A stretch of 64,000 bases of DNA, taken from assembly GCF_026163695.1 (NCBI RefSeq), contig NZ_JAOTID010000005.1, positions 62,001-126,000 on the forward strand. Direction: 5' to 3'. A program made the translations under genes and the position numbers. This DNA comes from Shumkonia mesophila (GTDB lineage Bacteria > Pseudomonadota > Alphaproteobacteria > Rhodospirillales > Shumkoniaceae). The number at the start of each line of letters is the position of its first letter. The first letter of the stretch is position 1. This document shows, in pieces, positions 36,360-47,316 of the stretch. The notes below the pieces were generated by a model. That model searched no databases. It was given only the letters and a program-made list of their open reading frames with translations, and was not told the origin of the DNA.

Positions 36360-37676
36360 CCGGGCCCGTTCCAGGATCGCCGCGAAGAAGCCGTCGGTGC
36401 CGGTGGTGGCGGGGCTGAGACGCAGCGTCGGGCCGGTGGCCGGGCAGGGGGCGGCCAGCGCGGTGGCCCAGGCGTCGGCGACGGCAACCATCTGGAAATC
36501 GGGGTGGGCGGCCAGGAAGTCGCCAACCCGGTCCTCGTTTTCCTCCATGAGCAGCGAGCAGGTGGCGTAGACCAGCCGGCCGCCGGGCCTCACCAGGCCG
36601 GCGGCGGCCTCCAGCGCCTGGCACTGGCGGGCCATGAGGTCGGCGAGGCGCTCAGGCGTCAGCCAGGCGCGGGCCGCCGGGTGGCGGCGCCAGACGCCGC
36701 TTCCCGAACATGGCGCGTCGACCAGCGCGAGATCGGCCAGGCCGGCGTGAGCGGCGAGCCAGGGGTCGGCCTCGCCTTCCAGTGCATGGGTGCGGATAGC
36801 CGCCGCCCCGGCCCGGGCGGCGCGCTCGGTCAGGCGCTTGAGGAACCGGCCCTCGACGTCCAGCGCCCACAGCGTGCCCATCGGGCGGCCGGCCTCGCCC
36901 ATGGCGGCGGCCAGCGCCAGGGTTTTGCCGCCGGCCCCGGCGCAGAAGTCGATCACCGTCATTCCCGGCCGGGCGCCGGCCAGCAGGGCCACGATCTGCG
37001 AGCCCTCGTCCTGCACCTCGATCAGGCCGTCCCGGAAGGCCCGCGTGGTCGGCAGCGCCGCGCGGCCGGCGACGCGCAGGCCGATGGGCGACAGGGGCGT
37101 GGGTTCGCTTTCCACCCCCTCGGCGGAAAGGGCCTGCCGCGCCGCCTCGGGCGTCGCCTTCAGGGTGTTGACCCGAAGATCGAGGGGGGCGGGGGCATTG
37201 AGCGCCGCCATCTCGGCCGCCAGGCGCGGGCCGAAGGCGCGCCCGAGGGGCCCGTCCAGCCAGTCGGGGTATTCGAGGCGGACCGGCCCCGGCATGGCGG
37301 GATCGTCGAGGGAACGGCCGGCCAGGGCCTCGGCCAGCGCCGTCTCCTCGGCGTCGAGCGGGGCCGGCGCGTGGCCTTCGCCCGAGAACAGGGCGGCGGC
37401 GTCGGCGGGGCTCAGGGCCTCGGTGAGCAGCAGGCCGGCCAGCGCCCGCCGGCGGGCCGTCGGCGTGTCGCGGCCGGCCCGCGCCAGGTGCCAGTCCAGG
37501 CGGCGCAGGGCGCGCAGCACGGCAAAGGCGCGCCCGGTCACCGCCCGGCGGTCCTTGGCGCCCATGTAGCGCCGCGACCTCACGAAGCCGTCGATGACCG
37601 GCTCGATCGGCGGCCCGGCGCGGCCGATGGCCTCCAGCAGCTCGATGGCGGCGGCGAGGCGGGCGGCGGGGGTCAT
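36354..37676 (-). CDS. rsmB: RsmB/NOP family rRNA cytosine-C5 methyltransferase
   Basis: S-adenosylmethionine-dependent methyltransferase of 440 residues. The N-terminal NusB-like region precedes the catalytic domain with the SAM motif VIDFCAGAGGKTLALAAAM, motif IV DAPCSGSG and motif VI YATCS, which hold the two cysteines used by m5C RNA methyltransferases. It is likely to modify 16S rRNA, though the exact position is inferred. It follows guaB on the same strand after 144 bp containing a palindromic repeat. Confidence 0.92.
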   Translation of the reverse strand: MTPAARLAAAIELLEAIGRAGPPIEPVIDGFVRSRRYMGAKDRRAVTGRAFAVLRALRRLDWHLARAGRDTPTARRRALAGLLLTEALSPADAAALFSGEGHAPAPLDAEETALAEALAGRSLDDPAMPGPVRLEYPDWLDGPLGRAFGPRLAAEMAALNAPAPLDLRVNTLKATPEAARQALSAEGVESEPTPLSPIGLRVAGRAALPTTRAFRDGLIEVQDEGSQIVALLAGARPGMTVIDFCAGAGGKTLALAAAMGEAGRPMGTLWALDVEGRFLKRLTERAARAGAAAIRTHALEGEADPWLAAHAGLADLALVDAPCSGSGVWRRHPAARAWLTPERLADLMARQCQALEAAAGLVRPGGRLVYATCSLLMEENEDRVGDFLAAHPDFQMVAVADAWATALAAPCPATGPTLRLSPATTGTDGFFAAILERARK

Positions 37677-37724
37677 TGCGGGGCCGGGACGGCAGGGCGG
37701 CCGGACAACTCACCCCCACCCCGT

Positions 37725-37785
37725 CCCTCCCCCATTAAGGGGGAGGGGGCACTCTTTCGATTCCCTCCCCCCTCGTGGGGGAGGG
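37725..37785. repeat. Pair of GC-rich intergenic hairpins
   Basis: Two hairpins with the same nine-base arms: CCCTCCCCC / GGGGGAGGG at 37725-37733 with 37739-37747, and again at 37763-37771 with 37777-37785. They fill the gap between guaB and rsmB and resemble the cluster at 34580-34701 in composition. Probably a family of dispersed intergenic repeats; neither hairpin has a T-run. Confidence 0.65.
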
Positions 37786-37820
37786 GCAGGGAGGGGGGCG
37801 CTTCGCCCATTACGTCCACC

Positions 37821-39930
<2,110 letters not shown>

Positions 39931-39939
39931 CAAAACGAA

Positions 39940-39965
39940 GGCGGCGGCGCCGCAGCGCCGCCGCC
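39940..39965 (-). terminator. Terminator between the convergent host-attachment and hsp20 genes
   Basis: GC hairpin GGCGGCGGCGC-CGCA-GCGCCGCCGCC. On the minus strand it is followed by TTCGTTTTG, so it best serves the hsp20 operon. Confidence 0.6.
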
Positions 39966-39984
39966 TGCGACCGAAGGGCCGCCG

Positions 39985-40491
39985 TTACTTCGACTTGATG
40001 TCGATCCGACGCACCTCGGCCTTGGCCTCGGGGGTCTTCTCGATGGTCAGTTTCAGCACGCCGTTCTTGAAGGCGGCCTCGACCTTGCCGTCGTCGGCGT
40101 CGGCCGGCAGCGGGAGCGAGCGCTGGAAGGCGCCATAGGACCGCTCGGCATAGAGCCGCCCCTTCTCCTTCTGCTCGCTTTCGGCCTTCTTCTCGCCCTT
40201 GATGGTCAGCACGCCGTTGGCGACGACGACCTCCAGGTCGTCGCGCTCGATGCCCGGCAGTTCGACCGAAACCTCATAGGCGGTCTCGGTCTCGGCGACG
40301 TCGAGACGCGGGGTCACGAAGCCGGCCTCGCCGAATCCCAAGCCGTTGCCGGCCGAGGGCAGGCCGAAGCCGCGGGTGAAGCCGTCGAACAGGCGGTCCA
40401 TTTCGCGGCGCAGGGTGTCGAAGCCGCTATCGAAGGGCAGCGGCGCCGGCGTCGAGCGGGCGCGCCACGGGGTCAAATCACGAAGTGTCAT
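39985..40491 (-). CDS. Hsp20/alpha-crystallin family small heat-shock protein
   Basis: ATP-independent chaperone of 168 residues. The alpha-crystallin domain runs from about residue 58: PRLDVAETETAYEVSVELPG, VANGVLTIKGEKK, then YGAFQRSLPLP and the motif AAFKNGVLKLTIEK. It belongs to the class with a long N-terminal region (LRREMDRLFDGFTRGFG). GGAGGAG precedes the ATG. It lies 46 bp after a second Hsp20 gene, so the two form an operon. Confidence 0.94.
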   Translation of the reverse strand: MTLRDLTPWRARSTPAPLPFDSGFDTLRREMDRLFDGFTRGFGLPSAGNGLGFGEAGFVTPRLDVAETETAYEVSVELPGIERDDLEVVVANGVLTIKGEKKAESEQKEKGRLYAERSYGAFQRSLPLPADADDGKVEAAFKNGVLKLTIEKTPEAKAEVRRIDIKSK

Positions 40492-40537
40492 GATCTCCTC
40501 CATTCAAAATCGTCGGACACGAAAACCGGGCCGGCCG

Positions 40538-41023
40538 TCAGGCCGCGCTGGTCGCGCCCTCGATCATCTTCTTCGCCTTGGCGGTGATCTTCTCCATCGG
40601 CGACGCCTTGATGTCGATGCGCCGGGGCTTCATCGATTCGGGCAGCTCGCGGACGAGGTCGATATGCAACAGGCCGCGATCGAAGGTGGCGCCGGCCACC
40701 CGCACATAATCGGCCAGTTGGAAGGTCCGCTTGAAGTCGCCCTCGGCGATGCCGCGATGGAGATACGTCACCTCGTTGCCTTCCGGCTTGCGCCGGCCGG
40801 TGACGATGACGGCGTTTTCCTTGCTTTCGACCGCCAGGTCGTCTTCGCCATAGCCGGCGACGGCCAGCGTGATGCGGTAGCTGTCGGCGTTGCGTTTCTC
40901 GATGTTGTAAGGCGGAAACGCGCTGCCGGCGACGTCGGAACGCATGGCGTCCTCGACCAGGCCAGCCAGCCGGTCGAAGCCGATGGTCGAACGGAAGAGG
41001 GGAGTGAAATCGAAAGTCGTCAT
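40538..41023 (-). CDS. Hsp20 family small heat-shock protein (IbpA-like)
   Basis: Chaperone of 161 residues of the IbpA/HspA class: FDFTPLFRSTIGFDRL, PPYNIEKRNADSYRITLAVA, GYGEDDLAV, YLHRGIAEGDFKRTFQLADY and VRVAGATFDRGLLHIDLVRE. First gene of the hsp20 operon. AGGAGG precedes the ATG at 41023. The leader upstream has features of a ROSE RNA thermometer and an RpoH-type promoter. Confidence 0.95.
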   Translation of the reverse strand: MTTFDFTPLFRSTIGFDRLAGLVEDAMRSDVAGSAFPPYNIEKRNADSYRITLAVAGYGEDDLAVESKENAVIVTGRRKPEGNEVTYLHRGIAEGDFKRTFQLADYVRVAGATFDRGLLHIDLVRELPESMKPRRIDIKASPMEKITAKAKKMIEGATSAA

Positions 41024-41117
41024 GGCTACATCCTCCTGTGAGCAATGCATCCGCAACCGGACCCCCTTAAGGGGCGGGCCCAAGATTGCCGCCGAGCCCG
41101 TACCTGGCACCCGGCGA
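41024..41117 (-). promoter_or_regulatory. Candidate ROSE-type RNA thermometer leader of the hsp20 operon
   Basis: On the minus strand the last 25 bases before the ATG contain TTGCT, a CAC loop and AGGAGG. TTGCT can pair with the Shine-Dalgarno AGGAG with a G-G opposition in the middle, the hallmark of ROSE elements in alphaproteobacterial hsp20 leaders. Upstream is a CCCCTTAAGGGG hairpin. Leader length (about 94 nt from the predicted start) also fits. No structure was computed. Confidence 0.6.
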
Positions 41118-41123
41118 AGCTTG

Positions 41124-41152
41124 ATTTAGGCAGGGGATTCCGGCGCTGCAAG
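41124..41152 (-). promoter_or_regulatory. Candidate RpoH (sigma-32) promoter
   Basis: On the minus strand CTTG (41152-41149), an 18-bp spacer, then CCTAAAT (41130-41124). This fits the alphaproteobacterial heat-shock consensus CTTG-N17/18-CYTATNT with one mismatch. It would start transcription near 41117, just before the ROSE-like leader. Confidence 0.55.
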
Positions 41153-41204
41153 GGGAGCGGAGCGGACTCGTGTCGGGCCGTAAAAATTATTTTATATCAG
41201 TATA

Positions 41205-41909
41205 TTATGGGACCGTCCCCCGGAAGCCCTGGGCGACGACGTAAAGCTCCGGCGATTCCTTGCGCGAGGCCGGCGGCTTGGAGTGGCGCACGGTGGCGAA
41301 GTCGCGCTTCATGCGGGCCAGCAGTTCGCGTTCGCTGCCTCCCTGGAAGACCTTGGCGATGAAGGTGCCACCCGGGATGAGCACCGAGCCGGCGAAATCC
41401 AGCGCCGCCTCCAGCAGGGCCATGATGCGCAAATGGTCGGTGGGCGGGTGGCCGGTGGTCGGCGCCGCCATGTCGGAAAGCACGACGTCGGCGGGGCCAC
41501 CCAGGGCCTCGACGATAAGCCCGGGCGCCGCCGGGTCGAGGAAGTCGGCCTGCAGCACGTGGGCACCGGCCAGCGGGTCCATGGCGTTGATGTCGAGCGC
41601 CACGACATGGCCGGCCGGTCCGATCCGCTCGACGGCCACCTGGCTCCAGCCGCCCGGCGCCGCGCCCAGATCGACGACGCGGCCGCCCTTCTTGAGGAAG
41701 CCGTAGCGGTCGTCCATTTCCATCAGCTTGAAGGCGGCCCGCGAACGGAAGCCCTGCTTCTTGGCCTCGGCGACGTAGGGGTCGTTCAACTGGCGCTGGA
41801 GCCACCGGGTTGACGACGTCTTGCGGCCCTTGGCGGTGCGTACCCGGGTGGCGATGGTGCGTCCGCTCAGCCTCGAACCGCGGCCGGTCCGTTTGCGCTC
41901 GTCGGTCAT
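41205..41909 (-). CDS. rlmE: 23S rRNA 2'-O-methyltransferase RlmE (RrmJ/FtsJ)
   Basis: Methylates U2552 of 23S rRNA; 234 residues. SAM motif [20 protein letters not shown]; catalytic K-D-K-E tetrad in [12 protein letters not shown] (Lys), [12 protein letters not shown] (Asp), [12 protein letters not shown] (Lys) and [11 protein letters not shown] (Glu). A basic 40-residue N-terminal extension is common in alphaproteobacteria. The ATG overlaps the stop of the phosphatase gene. Confidence 0.95.
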   Translation of the reverse strand: MTDERKRTGRGSRLSGRTIATRVRTAKGRKTSSTRWLQRQLNDPYVAEAKKQGFRSRAAFKLMEMDDRYGFLKKGGRVVDLGAAPGGWSQVAVERIGPAGHVVALDINAMDPLAGAHVLQADFLDPAAPGLIVEALGGPADVVLSDMAAPTTGHPPTDHLRIMALLEAALDFAGSVLIPGGTFIAKVFQGGSERELLARMKRDFATVRHSKPPASRKESPELYVVAQGFRGTVP

Positions 41910-42982
41910 ACCGGCACCGGGGTGGCGTCGTCCGTGTTCGGCAGGGGGAGCGAAGCGGGACCGATGCCGTCGGCAGCCATCATCTCCAGCAGCATGCCCT
42001 CGCGCAGGCCGCGGTCGGCGACCCGAAGGCTGCCCACCGGCCAGCGGCGGCAGATGGTGCCGAGCAGGGCACAGCCGGCGACCATCAGATCGGCCCGCTG
42101 CCTGCCGACGCAGGGAATGTCGGCCCGCTCCGGCACCGACAACGTGGAAAGGCGCTGCACCATCTCGTCGATGGCGGCGAACGGGATGTCGATGCCGTCG
42201 ACCTTCGAACGGTCGTAGCGCGCGAGGCCCAGGTGGATGCCGCCCAGCGTGGTGACGGTTCCCGAGGTGCCCAGCATCTGCACCGAGCCGCGGGCGATCT
42301 CCTGGCTGATTCCGTAGACGCGGTCGAAGTCGGCCAGCGTGTCGTCGATGTGGGCCGTCAGTTCGGCGGCATGGGGTCCGGACAGCACGCCGGTGCCGTA
42401 GGTCTCGGCCACCGTCATGACGCCGACCGGGATGGAGAGGGTGCCCAGGATACGGGGCCCGACGGCATCGGAAAGGTCGAGCCAGGCGATCTCGGTGCTG
42501 CCGCCGCCGATATCGAACATGAGCACCTTGGCCATGGTGGAATCCAGCAGGGGAATGCAGCCGGCGACGGTGAGGCGGGCCTCTTCCTCCGGCGAGATCG
42601 ACGCGAAGACAAGGCCGGTGTCGGCCTCGACCCGTTCCAGGAAGGCCGGGGTGTTGATGGCGCGCCGGCAGGCCTCGGTGGCGACGTTGCGGCAGCGCTT
42701 GACACCGAGTCGCCGGATCTTGACGGCGCAGATGCGCAAGGCGGCCAGCGTGCGCTCGATGGCTTCCCCGTCGAGATGGCCGCTGAGCCACACGCCTTCT
42801 CCCAGGCGCACGATGCGCGAGAACGAATCGACCACGTGAAGCCCGTCGCCATAGGCGCGCGCCGCCAGCATGCGGCAGTTGTTGGTGCCGAGATCGACCG
42901 CGGCATAGATCGGCCCCGCCGGACCGCGTGCCTGCGATCCAACGCGCCGCTCGCGCTCGTCCCTGAACGCGTCTCGCCGCAT
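41906..42982 (-). CDS. Ppx/GppA family phosphatase
   Basis: Exopolyphosphatase / pppGpp phosphatase fold of 358 residues. Phosphate-1 motif [15 protein letters not shown]; the catalytic glutamate in [12 protein letters not shown]; phosphate-2 [14 protein letters not shown]; later [12 protein letters not shown]. It lacks the C-terminal HD-type domain of E. coli Ppx, as is usual in alphaproteobacteria. Translationally coupled to rlmE, a frequent pair in this group. Confidence 0.93.
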   Translation of the reverse strand: MRRDAFRDERERRVGSQARGPAGPIYAAVDLGTNNCRMLAARAYGDGLHVVDSFSRIVRLGEGVWLSGHLDGEAIERTLAALRICAVKIRRLGVKRCRNVATEACRRAINTPAFLERVEADTGLVFASISPEEEARLTVAGCIPLLDSTMAKVLMFDIGGGSTEIAWLDLSDAVGPRILGTLSIPVGVMTVAETYGTGVLSGPHAAELTAHIDDTLADFDRVYGISQEIARGSVQMLGTSGTVTTLGGIHLGLARYDRSKVDGIDIPFAAIDEMVQRLSTLSVPERADIPCVGRQRADLMVAGCALLGTICRRWPVGSLRVADRGLREGMLLEMMAADGIGPASLPLPNTDDATPVPV

Positions 42983-43203
42983 GTACCCTCCCTCGCGGAT
43001 CGACTCCGCATCCGCATTGATAGCGCAAACCGGGGGGTGGGCGAAAGGTCGACGGCGCCGTCGGCGGTGAAACGAAAATTCCTACCCAAACGCGACGGCC
43101 TATGCTAGAAGCCCGCGCAGCCGCCGGGAACCCGGCCGCCCGCGACCGGTTTGTTTCTGGTCGTCGGGGCCGGCTCCCGCTATACTGACGGCATCAAACG
43201 CGT

Positions 43204-43277
43204 TGGGGCGTAGCCAAGCGGTAAGGCAACGGGTTCTGGCCCCGTGATCCCAGGTTCGAATCCTGGCGCCCCAGCCA
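43204..43277 (+). tRNA. tRNA-Gln (anticodon CTG)
   Basis: A 74-base cloverleaf with CCA encoded. Acceptor arms TGGGGCG (43204-43210) and CGCCCCA (43267-43273), discriminator G, CCA at 43275-43277. The anticodon stem ACGGG/CCCGT encloses the loop TTCTGGC, giving CTG. The T-arm contains GGTTCGAATCC. A TATACT at 43181-43186 is a plausible -10 box. No integrase or duplicated 3' end was seen near it. Confidence 0.96.
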
Positions 43278-43312
43278 ACTTTTCCCGATTCAGCACGAGC
43301 AGCCGGCGGCCA

Positions 43313-43990
43313 TCAGGCGATGGCCGGCTTCCTGCCCGCTATCCGATAATTATAGGCATAGAAGTCGATCAACCGGCCGCCCGTCAGCCTGTTGATGATC
43401 CATTTGTTCTTCCAGGGCTTGAGGGCCGTCGACGGTTCGACGGCGGTAATTTCCAGCCCGGCGTCGCGGACCATCGCCACCGCCGTCTCGCGGGTGAAGA
43501 ACCGCAGATGGGTGGAATCCAGTACGCCGCGTTCCTCGTAGGACCATTTCCCTTTGAGAAGAAGGGGAAACACCGCCTTGTAGAAGCGGATATTGGGGAT
43601 GCTGGCGATCACCGTCCCCCCGGGCGACAGATTCCCAACCAGCTTTTTCAGGACGGTCCACGGATCGAGGAGATGCTCCAGGACATCGAGACAAAGGATC
43701 GCGTCGAAGTTCTCGACCGCGCCGACGCCACCTTCGGCCGCAAGGACATCTTCGATGGCCCCGATCCAGATGCGGTCGACCTTAGCAGCGGCTTCCTTGG
43801 CCATGCCGGCGTTGATCTCGACGCCGCCATGCCACGTGCCGATGCCGTTTTGCTTGAGATAGCCCAACGTGTTGCCGGACCCGCAACCGACTTCCAGAAT
43901 CCTCGCGGCATCGGAGGGGATCATCGCGGCAACGTCGGTACGGGCGTTGGTATAATAGTCGTCCAATTTGCGAAACGACGTCGTCGTCAT
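43313..43990 (-). CDS. Class I SAM-dependent methyltransferase
   Basis: Methyltransferase of 225 residues of the Methyltransf_11/23 type found in polysaccharide loci. SAM motif ILEVGCGSGNTLGYLKQNG; acidic post-II VEINAGMAKEAAAKV; LCLDVLEHLLDPWTVLKKL and GGTVIASIPNIRFY follow. Long in-frame upstream sequence was excluded because it overlaps the next gene in another frame. Substrate probably a glycan or sugar precursor. Outermost gene on this side of the polysaccharide region. Confidence 0.9.
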   Translation of the reverse strand: MTTTSFRKLDDYYTNARTDVAAMIPSDAARILEVGCGSGNTLGYLKQNGIGTWHGGVEINAGMAKEAAAKVDRIWIGAIEDVLAAEGGVGAVENFDAILCLDVLEHLLDPWTVLKKLVGNLSPGGTVIASIPNIRFYKAVFPLLLKGKWSYEERGVLDSTHLRFFTRETAVAMVRDAGLEITAVEPSTALKPWKNKWIINRLTGGRLIDFYAYNYRIAGRKPAIA

Positions 43991-44019
43991 GCTGCGGCTT
44001 CCATCCTGACCTGACGGCA

Positions 44020-44964
44020 TCATGTGCCCGATGCCTTCGACCCCGACACGATATCCTCTCGTCGGGCGCGCCGCCTTCGCTTGCGGAGGTTGAGCATCTG
44101 ACGAAGCACGACCCGGCTGTTGCCGATCCGGTTCAGCCAACGCCACCCCGAGAGAAATACCAGCGTGCAAGTGGTGGTGACCCATCGTGGTTTCCAGGCA
44201 TTCGCATACTTGTCGATCAGGGCTTTCTCGATCCGCCGGAAGTCGGCATTCACATTGCCCGGGCTCTTGTGCCGCAATAGGAAGTTCACCACGAACGCCC
44301 GATAGCCGAGGCTCCGAGCGTTCAGGCAGAGATCGGTCCCGAAAAGATGAAATCCGCCGAGATCGCCAGACACGGCCAGGTTGGCGGCCCGCTTGACGAC
44401 AATGAAGTTCTCGTCCAGCGACTGCACCTCGGCCGGAAAGGGCCCCCAGTCCGTTCCCCGCTCCGGCGACACGCTGAAGGGGTCGGAAATGCGGATAGCC
44501 AGGGTGCCATCCGCCCTCGCCCCGGCATTGCCGAAAAGTCCCCAGTCGGGATGGGCGCGGTCGAGTTCGGCGATGATCCCGTTCAGGCGCTCGATTCCGT
44601 CTTCGAGAAGCTGAACATCCTGATGGCACAGGATCACATAGTCGCCGCGGGCGGAATTGAGGAACAGGTTGCAGCCGGAAAAGCCGTCAAAGCGGTTTGT
44701 TGTCGTGTTGTCGAGATACAGGAACTCGCAGTCGGGCTCGCGGAAGCCGTTGGCCATGAAGCTTCGCACCATCGCGTCGTATTCGGCTTCCTTGTTGACG
44801 AGGGTGCATATGGAGTAGCGGATTCGGCCTTCCTGCGATCGCCTCGCCGCGTCCACGGCACCGCTGATGATATTCATAATCTGATTGACCCCCAACTGGC
44901 GCTTCTCTGGCCCAGTTGCCGCCTCGACCGCCATTGCCGACGGATAATGCGCTACGATCGCCAT
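44020..44964 (-). CDS. Glycosyltransferase-like protein (Glyco_tranf_2_5 type)
   Basis: About 314 residues. The core YSICTLVNKEAEYDAMVRSF, EFLYLDNTTTNRFDGFSGCN, LNSARGDYVILCHQDVQLL and WGLFGNAGARADG follows the GT-A-like domain of polysaccharide-locus transferases (PF13712), where the HQDV motif takes the DxD position. A basic C-terminal tail (RKRRRRARRED) may hold it at the membrane. Start uncertain: 44964, 44934 or 44877. Acceptor unknown. Confidence 0.8.
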   Translation of the reverse strand: MAIVAHYPSAMAVEAATGPEKRQLGVNQIMNIISGAVDAARRSQEGRIRYSICTLVNKEAEYDAMVRSFMANGFREPDCEFLYLDNTTTNRFDGFSGCNLFLNSARGDYVILCHQDVQLLEDGIERLNGIIAELDRAHPDWGLFGNAGARADGTLAIRISDPFSVSPERGTDWGPFPAEVQSLDENFIVVKRAANLAVSGDLGGFHLFGTDLCLNARSLGYRAFVVNFLLRHKSPGNVNADFRRIEKALIDKYANAWKPRWVTTTCTLVFLSGWRWLNRIGNSRVVLRQMLNLRKRRRRARREDIVSGSKASGT

Positions 44965-45153
44965 TCAGGAAAGCGGCGACATAGCCGATGTCTGCGAGAA
45001 AGGCTGGAGGACGCGAACGTAATATCGTACAGGATAGGCGGCTGGTCGAAAGCTGCGTGCTCGCCCAACCTTGCAAGTGCCGGCGGCGGGCGCACGGGCC
45101 GAAAGGATGTCCATGGGTAACGCCGGGGCACCGCTAGGGGAACGGAGACGGGA

Positions 45154-46404
45154 ATGATTTGTCGGTGCTGCGGGAGACACATTTGCCATGTGTTTTTGGA
45201 CCTGGGCGCGTCTCCGCCGGCCAATGCGTTTCTGGGGAAGGAGGATCTTGAACGGGCCGAGGTCTACTATCCGCTTCGTGCCTACGTCTGTAGCCACTGT
45301 TTCCTTGTCCAGGTGCCGGAGGCCACGGCCGCCAAGGACATTTTCAATTCGAACTATGTCTATTTCTCGAGTTGCTCGGAGGCTTTCGTCCGACACGCCG
45401 CAAACTACGTCGATGCCATCACGCCCCGGTTGGGACTGAACGAAGGCTCTCTGGTGGTCGAGGCAGCCTCCAACGACGGTTATCTGCTGCAGCACTTCAA
45501 GGCGAAGGGCATCCCTTGCCTCGGCGTCGAGCCCAGTGGGTCGACGGCGGAAGTGGCAAAGGCGAAAGGCATCGACACCATCGTCGATTTCTTCACCAAC
45601 GCACTGGCCGAAAACATCGTCGCGACCCGTGGTCATGCGGACCTGTTCGTCGGCAACAACGTGGTCGCGCACGTGCCGAATCTTGCCGATTTCCTGAGCG
45701 GGATCGCCACGCTGCTGAAGCCGGACGGCACGGCGACCCTCGAGTTTCCGCATTTTCTGAACCTGATTCGAAACATCCAGTTCGACACGATCTACCACGA
45801 GCACTTCTCGTACTTCTCGCTGCACTCGATCGGCGAAGCCATGCGTCGCAACGGCCTGTTCATCTACAGGGCCGACGAAATGCCGGTGCACGGTGGCTCG
45901 TTGCGGGTTTATTGCGCAAAGGCGGGATCGGCCCGTGCCGTGGATGCCAGCGTGGAGCGGATCCTGGCCGAGGAAGTGCGGGCCGGTCTTGACCGGATCG
46001 ACACCTATACGGGTCTGCAGGGAAGGGTGGAGGCCTTGTGCCGGAACTTCGTCGAATTCCTGTGCCGACAAAAGGACAAGGGGGCGAAGATCGCCGGCTA
46101 TGGCGCGGCGGCGAAGGGCAACACGCTGCTGAACTACTGCGGGATCAAGCCCTATTTGATCGACTTCGTCGCCGACGTCACCCCAGCCAAGATGGGCAAG
46201 TTCCTGCCCGGGTGCCACATCCCCGTCTATGGCGAGGAGAAAATTGCCGAGTTCCGGCCGGACTACGTGGTGATCCTTCCGTGGAACTGGGAAAAAGAAA
46301 TAAAGGATCGCCTGCAGTTCATAGAGGCCTGGGGCGGTCGGTTCGTCACCGTGATTCCCAAACTCACGGTCACCGATGCCCGCGGCGCCGAACTCGCCAC
46401 CTGA
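45154..46404 (+). CDS. NDP-sugar C-methyltransferase family protein
   Basis: 416 residues with the three-part design of deoxysugar C-methyltransferases (NovU/TylC3 type): N-terminal zinc-site domain (CRCCG ... YVCSHC), SAM domain (VVEAASNDGYLLQHFKAKGI and LGVEPS) with catalytic-region FDTIYHEHFSYFSL, and the C-terminal domain (IAGYGAAAKGNTLLNY, IPVYGEEKIAEFRPDYVVIL). It would add a methyl branch to a dTDP-4-keto sugar. It is divergent from the neighbouring transferase gene and faces the dTDP-rhamnose operon. Confidence 0.92.
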   Translation: MICRCCGRHICHVFLDLGASPPANAFLGKEDLERAEVYYPLRAYVCSHCFLVQVPEATAAKDIFNSNYVYFSSCSEAFVRHAANYVDAITPRLGLNEGSLVVEAASNDGYLLQHFKAKGIPCLGVEPSGSTAEVAKAKGIDTIVDFFTNALAENIVATRGHADLFVGNNVVAHVPNLADFLSGIATLLKPDGTATLEFPHFLNLIRNIQFDTIYHEHFSYFSLHSIGEAMRRNGLFIYRADEMPVHGGSLRVYCAKAGSARAVDASVERILAEEVRAGLDRIDTYTGLQGRVEALCRNFVEFLCRQKDKGAKIAGYGAAAKGNTLLNYCGIKPYLIDFVADVTPAKMGKFLPGCHIPVYGEEKIAEFRPDYVVILPWNWEKEIKDRLQFIEAWGGRFVTVIPKLTVTDARGAELAT

Positions 46405-46428
46405 ACCGAAGCTCGGCCTTTCCTTTTC

Positions 46429-47316
46429 CTAGGAATTCGATGATCCCGGCCCCGGTTTCAGGAGGCCGCCCAAATACTCGCCGTAGGCGGTGGAGCGTAG
46501 CGGTTCGGCCAGGGACCGCAGCTGGTCGGCGTCGATGTAGCCCTTGTTGAAGGCAATTTCCTCAAGGCAGCCGATCTTCAGCCCCTGGCGGTTCTCGACC
46601 GCGCGAACGAACTCGGTCGCCTCGATGAGGGCGTCGTGGGTGCCGGTATCCAGCCACGCGAAACCGCGTCCGATGCGCTCGACGTACAGTTTTCCTCGTC
46701 CCAGATAGGCGCGATTGACGTCGGTAATCTCCAGTTCGCCGCGGGCGGACGGTGTGAGGGAGGCAGCGATATCAACGGCTTCGCGGTCGTAGACGTAGAG
46801 GCCGGTCACCGCCCAATTGGAAAGGGGAGCCTTCGGCTTTTCGACGATTTCGGTGGCGTTTCCTTTGTCGTCGAGGGTGACCACGCCATAGCGCTCGGGA
46901 TCCTTCACCCAGTAGGCGAAGATCGTTGCGCCTTCCTTCCGGTCGAGGGCTCGCCTCAGCATGTCGGGCAGCATGTGGCCGTAAAACAGGTTGTCGCCGA
47001 GAATAAGGCAGCAGCCTTCGCCCTCGAGAAACGGTTTTGCCAGCAGCAGCGCCTGGGCAATGCCCTTGGGCTGGGCCTGTACGGTATAGCTGATCTCAAT
47101 TCCCAGGTGCCGGCCGTCGCCCAGGAGGTTCTCGAAAAGCGGGCGATCGCGGGGCGTCGTGATGATCAGAATCTGGCGCACCCCTCCCAGCAGAAGCGTG
47201 CTCAGCGGATAGTAGATCATCGGCTTGTCGAACACCGGCAGGAGCTGTTTGCTCACCGCCTTGGTGATGGGGAAAAGACGGGTGCCGCTTCCCCCGGCCA
47301 GAATAATGCCCTTCAT
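46429..47316 (-). CDS. rfbA: Glucose-1-phosphate thymidylyltransferase
   Basis: First step of dTDP-rhamnose synthesis: glucose-1-phosphate plus dTTP to dTDP-glucose. 295 residues, normal length. Nucleotide motif GGSGTRLFPITKAVSKQLLP and VFDKPMIYYPL; LGDNLFYGH (metal Asp); EIVEKPKAPLSNWAVTGLY; GFAWLDTGTHDAL. Last gene of the rfbC-rfbB-rfbD-rfbA operon on the minus strand; its start overlaps the rfbD end by four bases. Confidence 0.97.
   Translation of the reverse strand: MKGIILAGGSGTRLFPITKAVSKQLLPVFDKPMIYYPLSTLLLGGVRQILIITTPRDRPLFENLLGDGRHLGIEISYTVQAQPKGIAQALLLAKPFLEGEGCCLILGDNLFYGHMLPDMLRRALDRKEGATIFAYWVKDPERYGVVTLDDKGNATEIVEKPKAPLSNWAVTGLYVYDREAVDIAASLTPSARGELEITDVNRAYLGRGKLYVERIGRGFAWLDTGTHDALIEATEFVRAVENRQGLKIGCLEEIAFNKGYIDADQLRSLAEPLRSTAYGEYLGGLLKPGPGSSNS

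Noticed and set aside
37725..37785. Terminator of guaB
   Set aside because: The hairpins lack a T-run on the minus strand and two equal ones follow each other, which fits a repeat element better.
43204..43277. tRNA-Gln as an integration site
   Set aside because: No integrase gene and no second copy of the tRNA 3' end in the following 20 kb; the polysaccharide locus next to it does not look like an integrative element.
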